In this document: piece after piece, positions 1-6,296 of the stretch
How positions within the stretch are numbered: position 1 is the stretch's first letter
How the letters are laid out: every line of letters starts with the position of its first letter
DNA from: CAZWXH01 sp964637725
GTDB lineage: Bacteria; Bacillota_I; Bacilli_A; Erysipelotrichales; Coprobacillaceae
Assembly: GCA_964637725.1 (NCBI GenBank)
Contig: CAZWXH010000013.1
Coordinates: 1 to 24,349 of the forward strand
Direction of reading: 5' to 3'
DNA: 24,349 nucleotides
The notes under the pieces: model-generated
Database searches by the model: none
Told to the model about the DNA's origin: nothing
The model's input: only the letters and a program-made list of their open reading frames with translations
Made by a program: the position numbers and the translations under genes

Positions 1-209
1 TGAATGAAGATGGAACATTAACATTTGAAACAGATAAGTTCTCAACATATGCGATAGTATATGAAGAAGGAAGTAAAAAAGAGGAAGTAAAGAAAGAAGA
101 AGTCGTTAAAACAAATGATTCTAGTCAGATATTATTATGGATGACAACACTTGGATTTGGATTATTTGTTGGAGCAAGAAACCTAATTAAGACAAAAGAA
201 GAACTATAA
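1..209 (+). CDS. Surface-anchored protein, 3' end only
   Basis: The gene is cut by the window edge; reading begins in frame at base 3 and the stop is at 207-209. The visible 68 residues contain a segment reading NEDGTLTFETDKFSTYAIVY, then a charged Lys/Glu-rich linker, then one hydrophobic segment (about residues 43-61 of the fragment) and a short basic/acidic tail. The same order (ETD-x-FS-x-Y-x-x-VY module, linker, membrane segment, charged tail) closes the large surface protein at 17906-20557, so the two are related at their C termini. The motif before the membrane segment is KTNDSSQ, resembling the degenerate T-G-D type anchors of Firmicute surface proteins and not a canonical LPXTG. The N-terminal domains are unseen, so no function beyond cell-surface attachment is claimed. 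Confidence 0.8.
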   Translation, partial: NEDGTLTFETDKFSTYAIVYEEGSKKEEVKKEEVVKTNDSSQILLWMTTLGFGLFVGARNLIKTKEEL

Positions 210-217
210 GTATAAGG

Positions 218-244
218 AAAAGTTATGAGAGTTCATAACTTTTT
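218..244 (+). terminator. Rho-independent terminator of the partial surface-protein gene
   Basis: An 11-bp perfect stem (218-228 with 233-243), loop GAGT and a T-run follow the stop codon at 209 by 8 bases. It includes an in-frame ATG at 225, which makes that ATG an unlikely start for the next gene. Confidence 0.85.
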
Positions 245-281
245 CATATGTTTATGGTATTGTTTAGATGAGGTGATAACA

Positions 282-509
282 GTGTTCAAGGATACATCTA
301 AAAAAATAAAGATCTGTTCTATAATATTCTTTGTTGGTAGTTTCTTGAATCAAGGATTATCACATGTAAGAAGATGGTTTGTTTTAGGGAGACCAGATAG
401 TTTATTAAAGGATACATTAGAGTACACAGTCATGACAGTTTTGTCATACTTAGTTATAGCATGTCTTATTTATGGTTTTGGTATATTGGTAAAAAGATTT
501 GAAGATTAG
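282..509 (+). CDS. Two-TM small membrane protein (paralogue A)
   Basis: Unknown 75-residue membrane protein. I choose the GTG at 282: it has a near-ideal ribosome binding site GAGGTGAT at 270-277, and from there the protein aligns with its neighbour from the first residue (FKDTSKKIKICSIIFFVGSFL against LERISKIIKTFAYIFFAGYLI). The longer in-frame ATG at 225 lies inside the terminator stem of the upstream gene. There are two hydrophobic segments (about residues 11-26 and 48-67), with a basic stretch between them, and a C-terminal signature IYGFGILV shared with the next gene as IYGLGVIV. It lies 17 bases before the paralogue, so the pair is probably co-transcribed. Function unknown. Confidence 0.75.
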   Translation: MFKDTSKKIKICSIIFFVGSFLNQGLSHVRRWFVLGRPDSLLKDTLEYTVMTVLSYLVIACLIYGFGILVKRFED

Positions 510-526
510 TTAAAGGAGGAAGATAT

Positions 527-763
527 ATGTTAGAGCGTATTTCAAAAATTATCAAAACTTTTGCATATATCTTTTTTGCAGGATATTTGATAAGAGAGAT
601 TATTCATATTACTATTAATACATCGTATTTAAATACAGGAAAGATATTAGCTGTTGAGTCAATGTTTTTAATGATATGGGCTTGTTTTATTGGCTTCTTA
701 TTTTCTGTGATAATCTATGGTTTAGGGGTTATTGTTGAATCGCTTGGGGAAAAGAATAGTTAA
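527..763 (+). CDS. Two-TM small membrane protein (paralogue B)
   Basis: A 78-residue protein with a strong AAAGGAGG ribosome binding site at 513-520. Two hydrophobic segments are predicted (about residues 11-26 and 43-70) with a short polar stretch between them. It is a tandem duplicate of the preceding gene by length, topology and the conserved C-terminal IYG-x-G-x-x-V signature. Its stop codon is followed within 3 bases by a sigma-A promoter for a separate transcript. I do not recognise the family and assign no function. Confidence 0.75.
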   Translation: MLERISKIIKTFAYIFFAGYLIREIIHITINTSYLNTGKILAVESMFLMIWACFIGFLFSVIIYGLGVIVESLGEKNS

Positions 764-765
764 AG

Positions 766-794
766 TTGACTTTGCTATTAGCATATATTATAAT
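766..794 (+). promoter_or_regulatory. Strong sigma-A promoter for the candidate antitoxin RNA
   Basis: TTGACT at 766-771, a 17-bp spacer, and TATAAT at 789-794. The expected start is near 801. No protein gene follows on this strand before the terminator at 1024-1047, so the product should be a non-coding RNA of about 250 nt, antisense to the small peptide gene at 837-920. Confidence 0.75.
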
Positions 795-803
795 ATGTAT
801 GAA

Positions 804-832
804 AAGGGTACATCAGTAAGCGATTAACCCTT
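804..832 (-). terminator. Hairpin / weak terminator of the toxin-like mRNA
   Basis: Arms 804-814 and 822-832 pair over 11 positions with two central mismatches around a 7-base loop. On the minus strand the loop reads GCTTACT, which includes a CUUA tetrad matching the YUNR U-turn seen in many antisense-target loops, and the stem is followed by a four-T run. It sits 5 bases after the stop of the minus-strand peptide gene. Confidence 0.5.
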
Positions 833-836
833 GGAT

Positions 837-920
837 TTAATTGTTTTTAGTTTCTAGAAATAGCGTGATGATAATTATATCAATAATGAGGATTATGTTT
901 AATAGTTCGTAGGTTGTCAT
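837..920 (-). CDS. Candidate type I toxin, MTTYE holin-like peptide (27 aa)
   Basis: A very short minus-strand ORF with an excellent ribosome binding site (AAAGGAG, 9 bases before the ATG at 920-918). The peptide opens MTTYELLN, runs through an almost uninterrupted Ile/Leu membrane segment carrying one Asp at residue 14, and ends in the polar tail ETKNN. The M-[ST]-T-Y-E start followed by one hydrophobic helix is typical of the putative holin-like toxins of Firmicutes (PF16935; TxpA/BsrG type), although this one is shorter than usual. It is fully overlapped by a promoter-terminator unit on the opposite strand, as expected for a type I toxin-antitoxin pair. I could not find a convincing minus-strand promoter. 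Assignment rests on family knowledge; toxicity is inference. Confidence 0.6.
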   Translation of the reverse strand: MTTYELLNIILIIDIIIITLFLETKNN

Positions 921-1023
921 AATATCACACTCCTTTGTTTTTATAGTTTAACTATATGTAAACAGAGGGTGCAGCCTCTGATCTTTTGACCAAGAGATAA
1001 TCGCCTGTTTTACCTAGTTCTAG

Positions 1024-1047
1024 AAGGAGGAATAAACCCTCCTTTTT
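1024..1047 (+). terminator. Rho-independent terminator of the candidate antitoxin RNA
   Basis: Perfect 7-bp stem AAGGAGG (1024-1030) with CCTCCTT (1038-1044), 7-base loop, followed by a T-run to 1047. It separates the toxin-antitoxin region from the T-box promoter at 1124. Confidence 0.85.
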
Positions 1048-1123
1048 ATATATACGCTTTTAAGATTCTTTTTTTGATATTAAAATTTTTTCAATATTTT
1101 TGTTTTAAATAAAGTCAGATATC

Positions 1124-1151
1124 TTGACAAAAGTTATAGATGTTGTAAAAT
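1124..1151 (+). promoter_or_regulatory. Sigma-A promoter of the thrS operon
   Basis: TTGACA at 1124-1129, a 16-bp spacer, and TAAAAT at 1146-1151. The start would fall near 1158, just before the first T-box element. Confidence 0.7.
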
Positions 1152-1157
1152 GTTGTT

Positions 1158-1365
1158 ACAGCAAAGATTTAGGATATGTTTTTATAGTTTTATTGTTTAG
1201 AGAGGAAACGGTTGGTGAAAGTTTCTCAATATCTATAAAGATACTCCCTAATAGGCTACACTCGAAAGAGAATGTCGTTTGTCGCGTTAAGACATTGAGG
1301 TTATCGTAAGATAATAAATTAAGGTGGTACCACGAGATTTCGTCCTTTGGATGAAGTCTCTTTTT
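1158..1365 (+). promoter_or_regulatory. T-box riboswitch (threonine) with terminator
   Basis: The conserved T-box AAGGTGGTACCACG lies at 1321-1334 and runs into an intrinsic terminator: GAGATTTCGTCC (1334-1345), TTT loop, GGATGAAGTCTC (1349-1360), T5. Stem I can be traced: a distal stem GAAAC/GTTTC (1205-1209 with 1221-1225) enclosing GGTTGGTG, then TATAG/CTATA (1183-1187 with 1233-1237) and TTAGG/CCTAA (1169-1173 with 1247-1251). The internal loop between the last two helices holds ACT at 1243-1245, a threonine codon in the specifier position. By known T-box logic, uncharged tRNA-Thr stabilises the antiterminator and turns on the two genes that follow. The codon assignment comes from manual folding. 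Confidence 0.9.
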
Positions 1366-1384
1366 AGTTAAAGGAGGAATACTT

Positions 1385-1912
1385 ATGAAAGATGCTAAAC
1401 TTGTTTATCCTGATTATTGTCATGAAGATATAGTCAAATCATTTATGAAGGATATTTGTGATTATGATAAGTCTGAAGTAATTAATGGTTCAGGGTTTTA
1501 TACACAATATCTAGATTATAAAAAATGGGTAAAAAAAGAAAAAGAAGTCCATCTAGGAATTCATCTTGATAAAGGTATTGTTCCTGGAACGACTTATCTC
1601 TATATGTTAGAAGATAAAGTAATAGGAGTTATTAATATACGTCATTGTTTAAATGATTATTTATTAAATTATGGAGGTCATATTGGTTATACCATTCATC
1701 CTGATTATAGACAACAAGGTTTTGCGACAAGGATGTTAAAGGAAGCTTTATTGATATGTCAACAGTGGGAAATATGGCCAGTACTTGTCACCTGTAATAA
1801 AGAAAATATGGCATCACAAAAGACAATTAAAAAATGTGGTGGAGTTTTAGAGAATGAATACAAAAAAGAAGATACAAATGAAACGATATTACGTTTCTGG
1901 ATAGGAGAATAA
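1385..1912 (+). CDS. GNAT-family N-acetyltransferase
   Basis: A 175-residue GCN5-related acetyltransferase. The acetyl-CoA pyrophosphate-binding loop is R109-QQ-G112-FA, preceded by the beta-strand GHIGYTIHPDYR (about 98-109) and followed by the helix ATRMLKEALLIC. The later V-T-C-N-K-E-N-x-A-S motif (about 136-145) is the typical GNAT motif B region. The whole length is one domain. The start has an AAAGGAGG site 6 bases upstream. It is the first gene after the threonine T-box, and thrS starts only 2 bases after its stop, so both are predicted to be induced by uncharged tRNA-Thr. The substrate is unknown; a free amino acid, an aminoacyl adduct or a ribosomal protein is possible, and nothing in the sequence decides. 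Confidence 0.85.
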   Translation: MKDAKLVYPDYCHEDIVKSFMKDICDYDKSEVINGSGFYTQYLDYKKWVKKEKEVHLGIHLDKGIVPGTTYLYMLEDKVIGVINIRHCLNDYLLNYGGHIGYTIHPDYRQQGFATRMLKEALLICQQWEIWPVLVTCNKENMASQKTIKKCGGVLENEYKKEDTNETILRFWIGE

Positions 1913-1914
1913 AG

Positions 1915-3648
1915 ATGATAGATTTTAAAGAAAATGAAGAACTAAGTAAGTTGAATCACTCTTGTGCCCATGTCATGGCACAAGCTATTAAACATTTATA
2001 CCCACAAGCCAAATTTTGGGTAGGTCCTGTTGTGACTGAAGGATTCTATTATGATGTAGATTTAGGTGATGATGTTATTAATGATGATGATATTCCTAGA
2101 ATTGAAAAAGAAATGAAAAAGATTTGTAAAGATGGGAAACGTATTTCTAGAGAAGAGATTTCTAAGGAAGATGCTTTAGAGATGTTTAAGGATGATGAGT
2201 ATAAATTAGATTTAATTTCTAATTTAGATGATGGAACTATTACTTGTTATCGTCAAGGAGACTTTGTTGATTTATGTAGAGGTCCTCATGTTGAAACAGT
2301 TAAAATGTGTAAAAACTTTAAGTTATTAAAACATTCTGGTGCTTATTGGAAAGGTGATAAAGATAATAAAGTTTTACAAAGAATTTATGGTGTTTGTTTT
2401 CCAACTCCAGAAGCTTTAGAAGAACATTTAAATTTATTAGAAGAAGCTAAGAAAAGAGATCATAAGAAATTAGGAAAAGAACTTGATTTATTTATGATGA
2501 GTGAATATGCGCCTGGTATGCCATTCTTCTTACCTCATGGAATGTTACTTAGAAATACTTTAGAAAGATTCTGGTATGATGAACATACAAAAGAAGGGTA
2601 TGAATTTATTAAAACTCCAATTATGATGTCTAGAGAGTTATGGGAATTAAGTGGACATTGGGATAACTATCAAGAGAACATGTATACAAGTGAAGTTGAT
2701 GATAGAGATTTTGCGATTAAACCAATGAACTGTCCTGGTAGTATGTTAGCATATAAGAATGGTTTACATTCATATAAAGACTTACCACTTCGTATTGGTG
2801 AACTTGGACAAGTTCATAGACACGAAGCAAGTGGAGCTTTAAATGGTTTATTTAGAGTTCGTACTTTTACTCAAGATGATGCTCATTTATTTATGACACC
2901 TGACCAAGTAGAAGAAGAAGTTGTAAAACTTATTGCTTTTATTGATCGTGTGTATTCGATTTTGGGATTGGATTATACTATTGAGTTAAGTACTCGTCCT
3001 GAAAAGAAATATATTGGAGATATCTCAATTTGGGAAAGAAGTGAAGATGCTTTAGCAAAAGCATGTAAGGCTGCTGGTAAAGATTATAAAGTAAATCCAG
3101 GTGATGGGGCATTCTATGGTCCTAAGTTAGATTTTCATGTTAAAGATTCTTTAGGAAGAGTTTGGCAATGTGGAACTATTCAATTAGATATGAATTTACC
3201 TGAAAGATTTGATTTAACTTATGTTGATGATAAAGGTGAAAAGGTAAGACCGGTTATGCTTCATAGAGTTATATTTGGTTCTATTGAAAGATTTATTGGA
3301 ATTTTGATTGAACATTTTGCAGGAGCATTCCCTTTATGGTTAGCTCCAACTCAAGTCTCAGTCATTCCTGTTAAAAACGAATTTCATTTAGAGTACTCAA
3401 AAGAAGTCTTTAAGTTATTAGAAGATAAAGGTATTCGTGTGGAAATGGATGATCGAGAAGAAAAACTTGGTTATCGTATTAGAGAAGCCCAAATGAAAAA
3501 AATCCCTTATCAATTAGTATTAGGTGATAAGGAAAGAGATGAAAGAACTGTGACTTATCGTCAATATGGTGAACAAGCTCAAACAACTGTTTCTTTAGAT
3601 GAATTTATTGAAATGGCTTTAAAACAAATAGATACAAAAGCATTATAA
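1915..3648 (+). CDS. thrS: Threonyl-tRNA synthetase lacking the TGS domain
   Basis: Class II synthetase charging tRNA-Thr in the cytoplasm. The protein (577 residues) starts directly in the N2 editing domain: H15-x3-H19 (HSCAH) and C121-x3-H125 (CRGPH) match the editing-site residues of E. coli ThrRS at H73/H77 and C182/H186. The catalytic core follows, with the zinc ligand Cys in MNCPGSM, motif 2 around FRVRTFTQDDAHLF and motif 3 around LHRVIFGSIERF; the C-terminal anticodon-binding domain begins near LAPTQVSVIPV. Relative to E. coli about 58 residues, i.e. the N-terminal TGS domain, are missing. The start is fixed by the upstream gene, which ends 2 bases before, so this is not a mis-called start. 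It is controlled by the T-box upstream. Confidence 0.97.
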   Translation: MIDFKENEELSKLNHSCAHVMAQAIKHLYPQAKFWVGPVVTEGFYYDVDLGDDVINDDDIPRIEKEMKKICKDGKRISREEISKEDALEMFKDDEYKLDLISNLDDGTITCYRQGDFVDLCRGPHVETVKMCKNFKLLKHSGAYWKGDKDNKVLQRIYGVCFPTPEALEEHLNLLEEAKKRDHKKLGKELDLFMMSEYAPGMPFFLPHGMLLRNTLERFWYDEHTKEGYEFIKTPIMMSRELWELSGHWDNYQENMYTSEVDDRDFAIKPMNCPGSMLAYKNGLHSYKDLPLRIGELGQVHRHEASGALNGLFRVRTFTQDDAHLFMTPDQVEEEVVKLIAFIDRVYSILGLDYTIELSTRPEKKYIGDISIWERSEDALAKACKAAGKDYKVNPGDGAFYGPKLDFHVKDSLGRVWQCGTIQLDMNLPERFDLTYVDDKGEKVRPVMLHRVIFGSIERFIGILIEHFAGAFPLWLAPTQVSVIPVKNEFHLEYSKEVFKLLEDKGIRVEMDDREEKLGYRIREAQMKKIPYQLVLGDKERDERTVTYRQYGEQAQTTVSLDEFIEMALKQIDTKAL

Positions 3649-3669
3649 GACGGGTAACCGTCTTATTTT
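3645..3669. terminator. Bidirectional terminator between thrS and the MerR gene
   Basis: Perfect 9-bp stem (3645-3653 with 3658-3666), loop GTAA, overlapping both stop codons of the convergent genes. T-rich in the plus direction (TTATTTTG). Confidence 0.8.
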
Positions 3670-4478
3670 GTTTCTATGGATATTTTTGTTATGAATTCTT
3701 CTTCATTAGGTAAAGCAATATCAGAAAGGATATAATCTTCATAAGCATGTTCACCTAAAATAATATTATTCTCTTTTGCATATTTAAGAGCTCTTAAATA
3801 TGCATTATAAATAGTATTGTAAGTTCCTTTATGATAGACAACTAAATATAATCCCACTTGCTTACTTATTGTTGGCTGCCGATCTTTTTTCTTGGTTCTG
3901 GTGAATAAGCATTGAAATGTTTTATAGTTATTTTTATAGATATCTTGAATAGATATAATCGTTCCTATTTTATCTTCAGTTGTTAAATGTTTATTAAAGA
4001 AATGAATGTATTCATCTATATAGACATCAAAAGTCTTAGATGGTGATAGTTTTAAATCTTCACTACAAAGTAATAATTCCTTTTTTTGATGTTGTAAGGA
4101 AATACTATTGAAATCTATATCTAAAGCATGAGAAGTTGTAGAACGAATAACTTTAATAAACTCTTTTGCTTTTTTTAATTTATTAATTTTATCATCTAAT
4201 AATTTTTCTTGTTCATCTAACAAATTAATAAGTAATTCAGGTGAACGTTTTTCTAAGTATATTTTAATATCTTGTAAAGACATTCCAATACTTTTTAATA
4301 TCTTTATAATAGAAAAAGTATCATATTGATGATATGAATAATAACGATATTGATTGTCTTTAACTAAAGCAGGTTTAAATAATCCTATTTCATCATAATG
4401 AAATAGAACATGTTTAGGGACATTGCAAATATGTGCAAACTCCCCTGTAGTAAAGTATTTTTGATGTAATGTTGACAT
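3663..4478 (-). CDS. MerR-family regulator with effector-binding C-terminal domain
   Basis: A 271-residue transcription factor. Residues 6-75 form a MerR winged helix-turn-helix: YFTTGEFAHICNVPKHVLFHYDEIGLF, then the wing NQYRYYSYHQY. A coiled-coil dimerisation helix follows (about 84-112, rich in Leu/Lys/Glu). The C-terminal part (about 150-268), with the segment VGLYLVVYHKGTY, resembles the GyrI-like/AraC effector-binding fold of BmrR-type multidrug regulators. It is transcribed divergently from the ABC exporter at 4560; the shared region holds a perfect palindrome in a 19-bp promoter spacer, the usual MerR activation site. It most likely activates the exporter, and possibly itself, when it binds a drug-like ligand. 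The ligand cannot be read from sequence. Confidence 0.85.
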   Translation of the reverse strand: MSTLHQKYFTTGEFAHICNVPKHVLFHYDEIGLFKPALVKDNQYRYYSYHQYDTFSIIKILKSIGMSLQDIKIYLEKRSPELLINLLDEQEKLLDDKINKLKKAKEFIKVIRSTTSHALDIDFNSISLQHQKKELLLCSEDLKLSPSKTFDVYIDEYIHFFNKHLTTEDKIGTIISIQDIYKNNYKTFQCLFTRTKKKDRQPTISKQVGLYLVVYHKGTYNTIYNAYLRALKYAKENNIILGEHAYEDYILSDIALPNEEEFITKISIETK

Positions 4479-4492
4479 TTTTTATTCTCCTC

Positions 4493-4523
4493 TTGACTAT
4501 AAGGTAACCTTATAGTTTATTAT
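4493..4523 (+). promoter_or_regulatory. MerR-type promoter/operator of the first ABC exporter
   Basis: TTGACT (4493-4498) and TATTAT (4518-4523) are separated by 19 bp, longer than the sigma-A optimum of 17. The spacer region is filled by a perfect palindrome with 10-bp arms ACTATAAGGT (4496-4505) and ACCTTATAGT (4507-4516) around a single A. This is the classical MerR-family arrangement. On the opposite strand TTGACT (4539-4534) and TATAAG (4514-4509) also lie 19 bp apart, so the regulator's own promoter may overlap the same site. Confidence 0.75.
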
Positions 4524-4559
4524 AGTACAGTCAAGTCAAAACAACAAGGAGGAAAATTT

Positions 4560-6296
4560 ATGAAATTAATATTAAAATACTTATTTAAGTATAAAAAACT
4601 ACTATTTCTTAATATCATTTCTGTCTTTGGATTTGCGCTTGTAGAATTAGGTTTACCAACAATCATCGCGAGTATGATTGATGTTGGTGTAGCCAACCAA
4701 GATAAGAGTTATCTGTATATGATGTGGGCAGTTGCAATTGCTATATCAGTATTGGGAGTAGTGGGGACTATTCTACTTGGTTATTGCTGTGCAAAGATTT
4801 CTACTTCAATTACACGTGATATACGTAATGATATCTTTAAGAAAGTCCAAGACTTCTCACCTAGTGAGTTTAATAAGTTTGGTATTTCATCATTAATTAC
4901 ACGTACGAATAATGATGCGTTTCAAATCCAAATGTTTGTAAATGTAATTTTAAGAACAGCCTTACTAACACCAGTTATGTTAGCCGTTAGTTTTATTTTA
5001 ACACTTAAAACATCTTTAGATTTATCATTGGTTATTGTTGCAACAATTCCTTTGATTATTATTGGTGTTGTTGTGGTCGCAATGGTATCAGAACCAATGT
5101 CACAAAAACAACAAGCTTCACTAGATAACCTTAATCGTATATCTAGAGAAAATTTAACAGGGATTAAAGTTATTAGAGCATTTAATAACGATAAATATGA
5201 ACAAGCTAGATTTAATGAAACAAATAATGATTTTACAAATCATACAAAAAGAATATTTAAATTAATGAATTCAGCTGATCCAGTGTTCTTCATGGTAATG
5301 AATATTGCTATATTATTTATTTTTGGTATAGCAGCAACAATGATTGGAGAAGGAACATTACAAGTGGGAAAACTTGTCGCTTTTCAAGACTACTTATTCC
5401 ACGCAATGTTTTCAATGTTATTATTTTGTAGTGTTTTTGTTATGTATCCAAGAGCTGCTGTTTCAGCTAAACGTATCCAAGAGATTTTAAAATCTGATAT
5501 TTCAATTTTTGATAATCATGATACAGATAAAAATCTAAATACAAAGGAACATACTTTATCTTTTGATAATGTAACATTTGTCTATCCTGATGGTGAAGAA
5601 CCAGTTTTAAAGGATGTTTCTTTTCAAGCTTATCAAGGTCAAACAGTTGCTTTTATTGGAAGTACAGGTTCTGGTAAATCGACATTGATTAATCTTATTC
5701 CACGTTTTTATGATGTGAGTGGTGGTCATATTGAAATAGATGGCATTAATATTCAAGACTATGCAATTAAAGACTTAAGAGATAAAATTGGTTTTATTCC
5801 TCAAAAAGCAATGCTTTTTACGGGAACTATCGCCGAGAATATTCGTTATGGTAAAGAAGATGCAACCATAGAAGAAGTTCATCATGCTGCCAAGATCGCT
5901 CAAGGTTATGATTTTATTATGGAAAAGGAAAATGGTTTTGATGAAGTGATAACTGAAAGTGCAACGAATGTATCAGGGGGACAGCGTCAACGTATTAGTA
6001 TTGCGAGAGCAATTATTAAAAGACCTCAGATTTATATCTTTGATGATTCTTTTTCAGCATTAGATTTTAAAACTGATGCATCTTTGAGAAAAGCTTTAAA
6101 AGAAGAAACAAAACAGTCAATTGTTTTGGTTGTTGCACAACGTATTTCTTCTATTGTGGAAGCAGATCAAATCATTGTCTTACATGAGGGACAAGTGGTT
6201 GGTAAAGGAACTCATCAGGAGTTACTAAAGAACTGTTCTATTTATCATGAAATTGCAGCTTCTCAGCTGAGTGAGGAGGAGTTAGCACATGGATAA
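4560..6296 (+). CDS. ABC exporter subunit with degenerate ATP site (heterodimer A)
   Basis: A 578-residue half-transporter: six membrane segments in residues 1-310, then one nucleotide-binding domain. Walker A is GSTGSGKS (from G367) and the signature is VSGGQ. The Walker B pair is D495-D496 where the catalytic base is normally Glu, and the switch position is Q527 (VAQR) where His is usual. These changes mark the non-hydrolysing site of heterodimeric exporters of the LmrCD/BmrCD/TM287-288 type. Its stop overlaps the start of the partner by 8 bases. A strong AAGGAGG site precedes it. Control by the divergent MerR regulator suggests drug or toxic-compound efflux. Substrate unknown. Confidence 0.93.
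   Translation: MKLILKYLFKYKKLLFLNIISVFGFALVELGLPTIIASMIDVGVANQDKSYLYMMWAVAIAISVLGVVGTILLGYCCAKISTSITRDIRNDIFKKVQDFSPSEFNKFGISSLITRTNNDAFQIQMFVNVILRTALLTPVMLAVSFILTLKTSLDLSLVIVATIPLIIIGVVVVAMVSEPMSQKQQASLDNLNRISRENLTGIKVIRAFNNDKYEQARFNETNNDFTNHTKRIFKLMNSADPVFFMVMNIAILFIFGIAATMIGEGTLQVGKLVAFQDYLFHAMFSMLLFCSVFVMYPRAAVSAKRIQEILKSDISIFDNHDTDKNLNTKEHTLSFDNVTFVYPDGEEPVLKDVSFQAYQGQTVAFIGSTGSGKSTLINLIPRFYDVSGGHIEIDGINIQDYAIKDLRDKIGFIPQKAMLFTGTIAENIRYGKEDATIEEVHHAAKIAQGYDFIMEKENGFDEVITESATNVSGGQRQRISIARAIIKRPQIYIFDDSFSALDFKTDASLRKALKEETKQSIVLVVAQRISSIVEADQIIVLHEGQVVGKGTHQELLKNCSIYHEIAASQLSEEELAHG

Larger units (their letters stand above)
801..1050 (+). ncRNA. Candidate antisense antitoxin RNA
   Basis: The interval is bounded by a consensus promoter (766-794) and a strong intrinsic terminator (1024-1047) and contains no plausible plus-strand ORF. 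It covers the whole minus-strand toxin-like ORF (837-920), its ribosome binding site and its terminator hairpin. Within it, 960-1010 can fold as an outer helix (AAACA/TGTTT) enclosing two hairpins: GAGG/CCTC (965-968 with 975-978) and ATCTTTT/AAGAGAT with a GACC loop (981-987 with 992-998). Full antisense overlap with a tiny hydrophobic peptide gene is the hallmark of type I antitoxins. The exact ends and the antitoxin role are inferred. Confidence 0.55.

Noticed and set aside
225..281. Upstream ATG for the first small membrane protein
   Set aside because: It lies in the stem of the previous gene's terminator; the GTG at 282 has a far better ribosome binding site and gives clean alignment with the paralogue.
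1124..1309. 61-codon plus-strand ORF in the T-box leader
   Set aside because: It starts at the -35 box of the promoter and spans Stem I of the riboswitch; no ribosome binding site, so it is not a gene.
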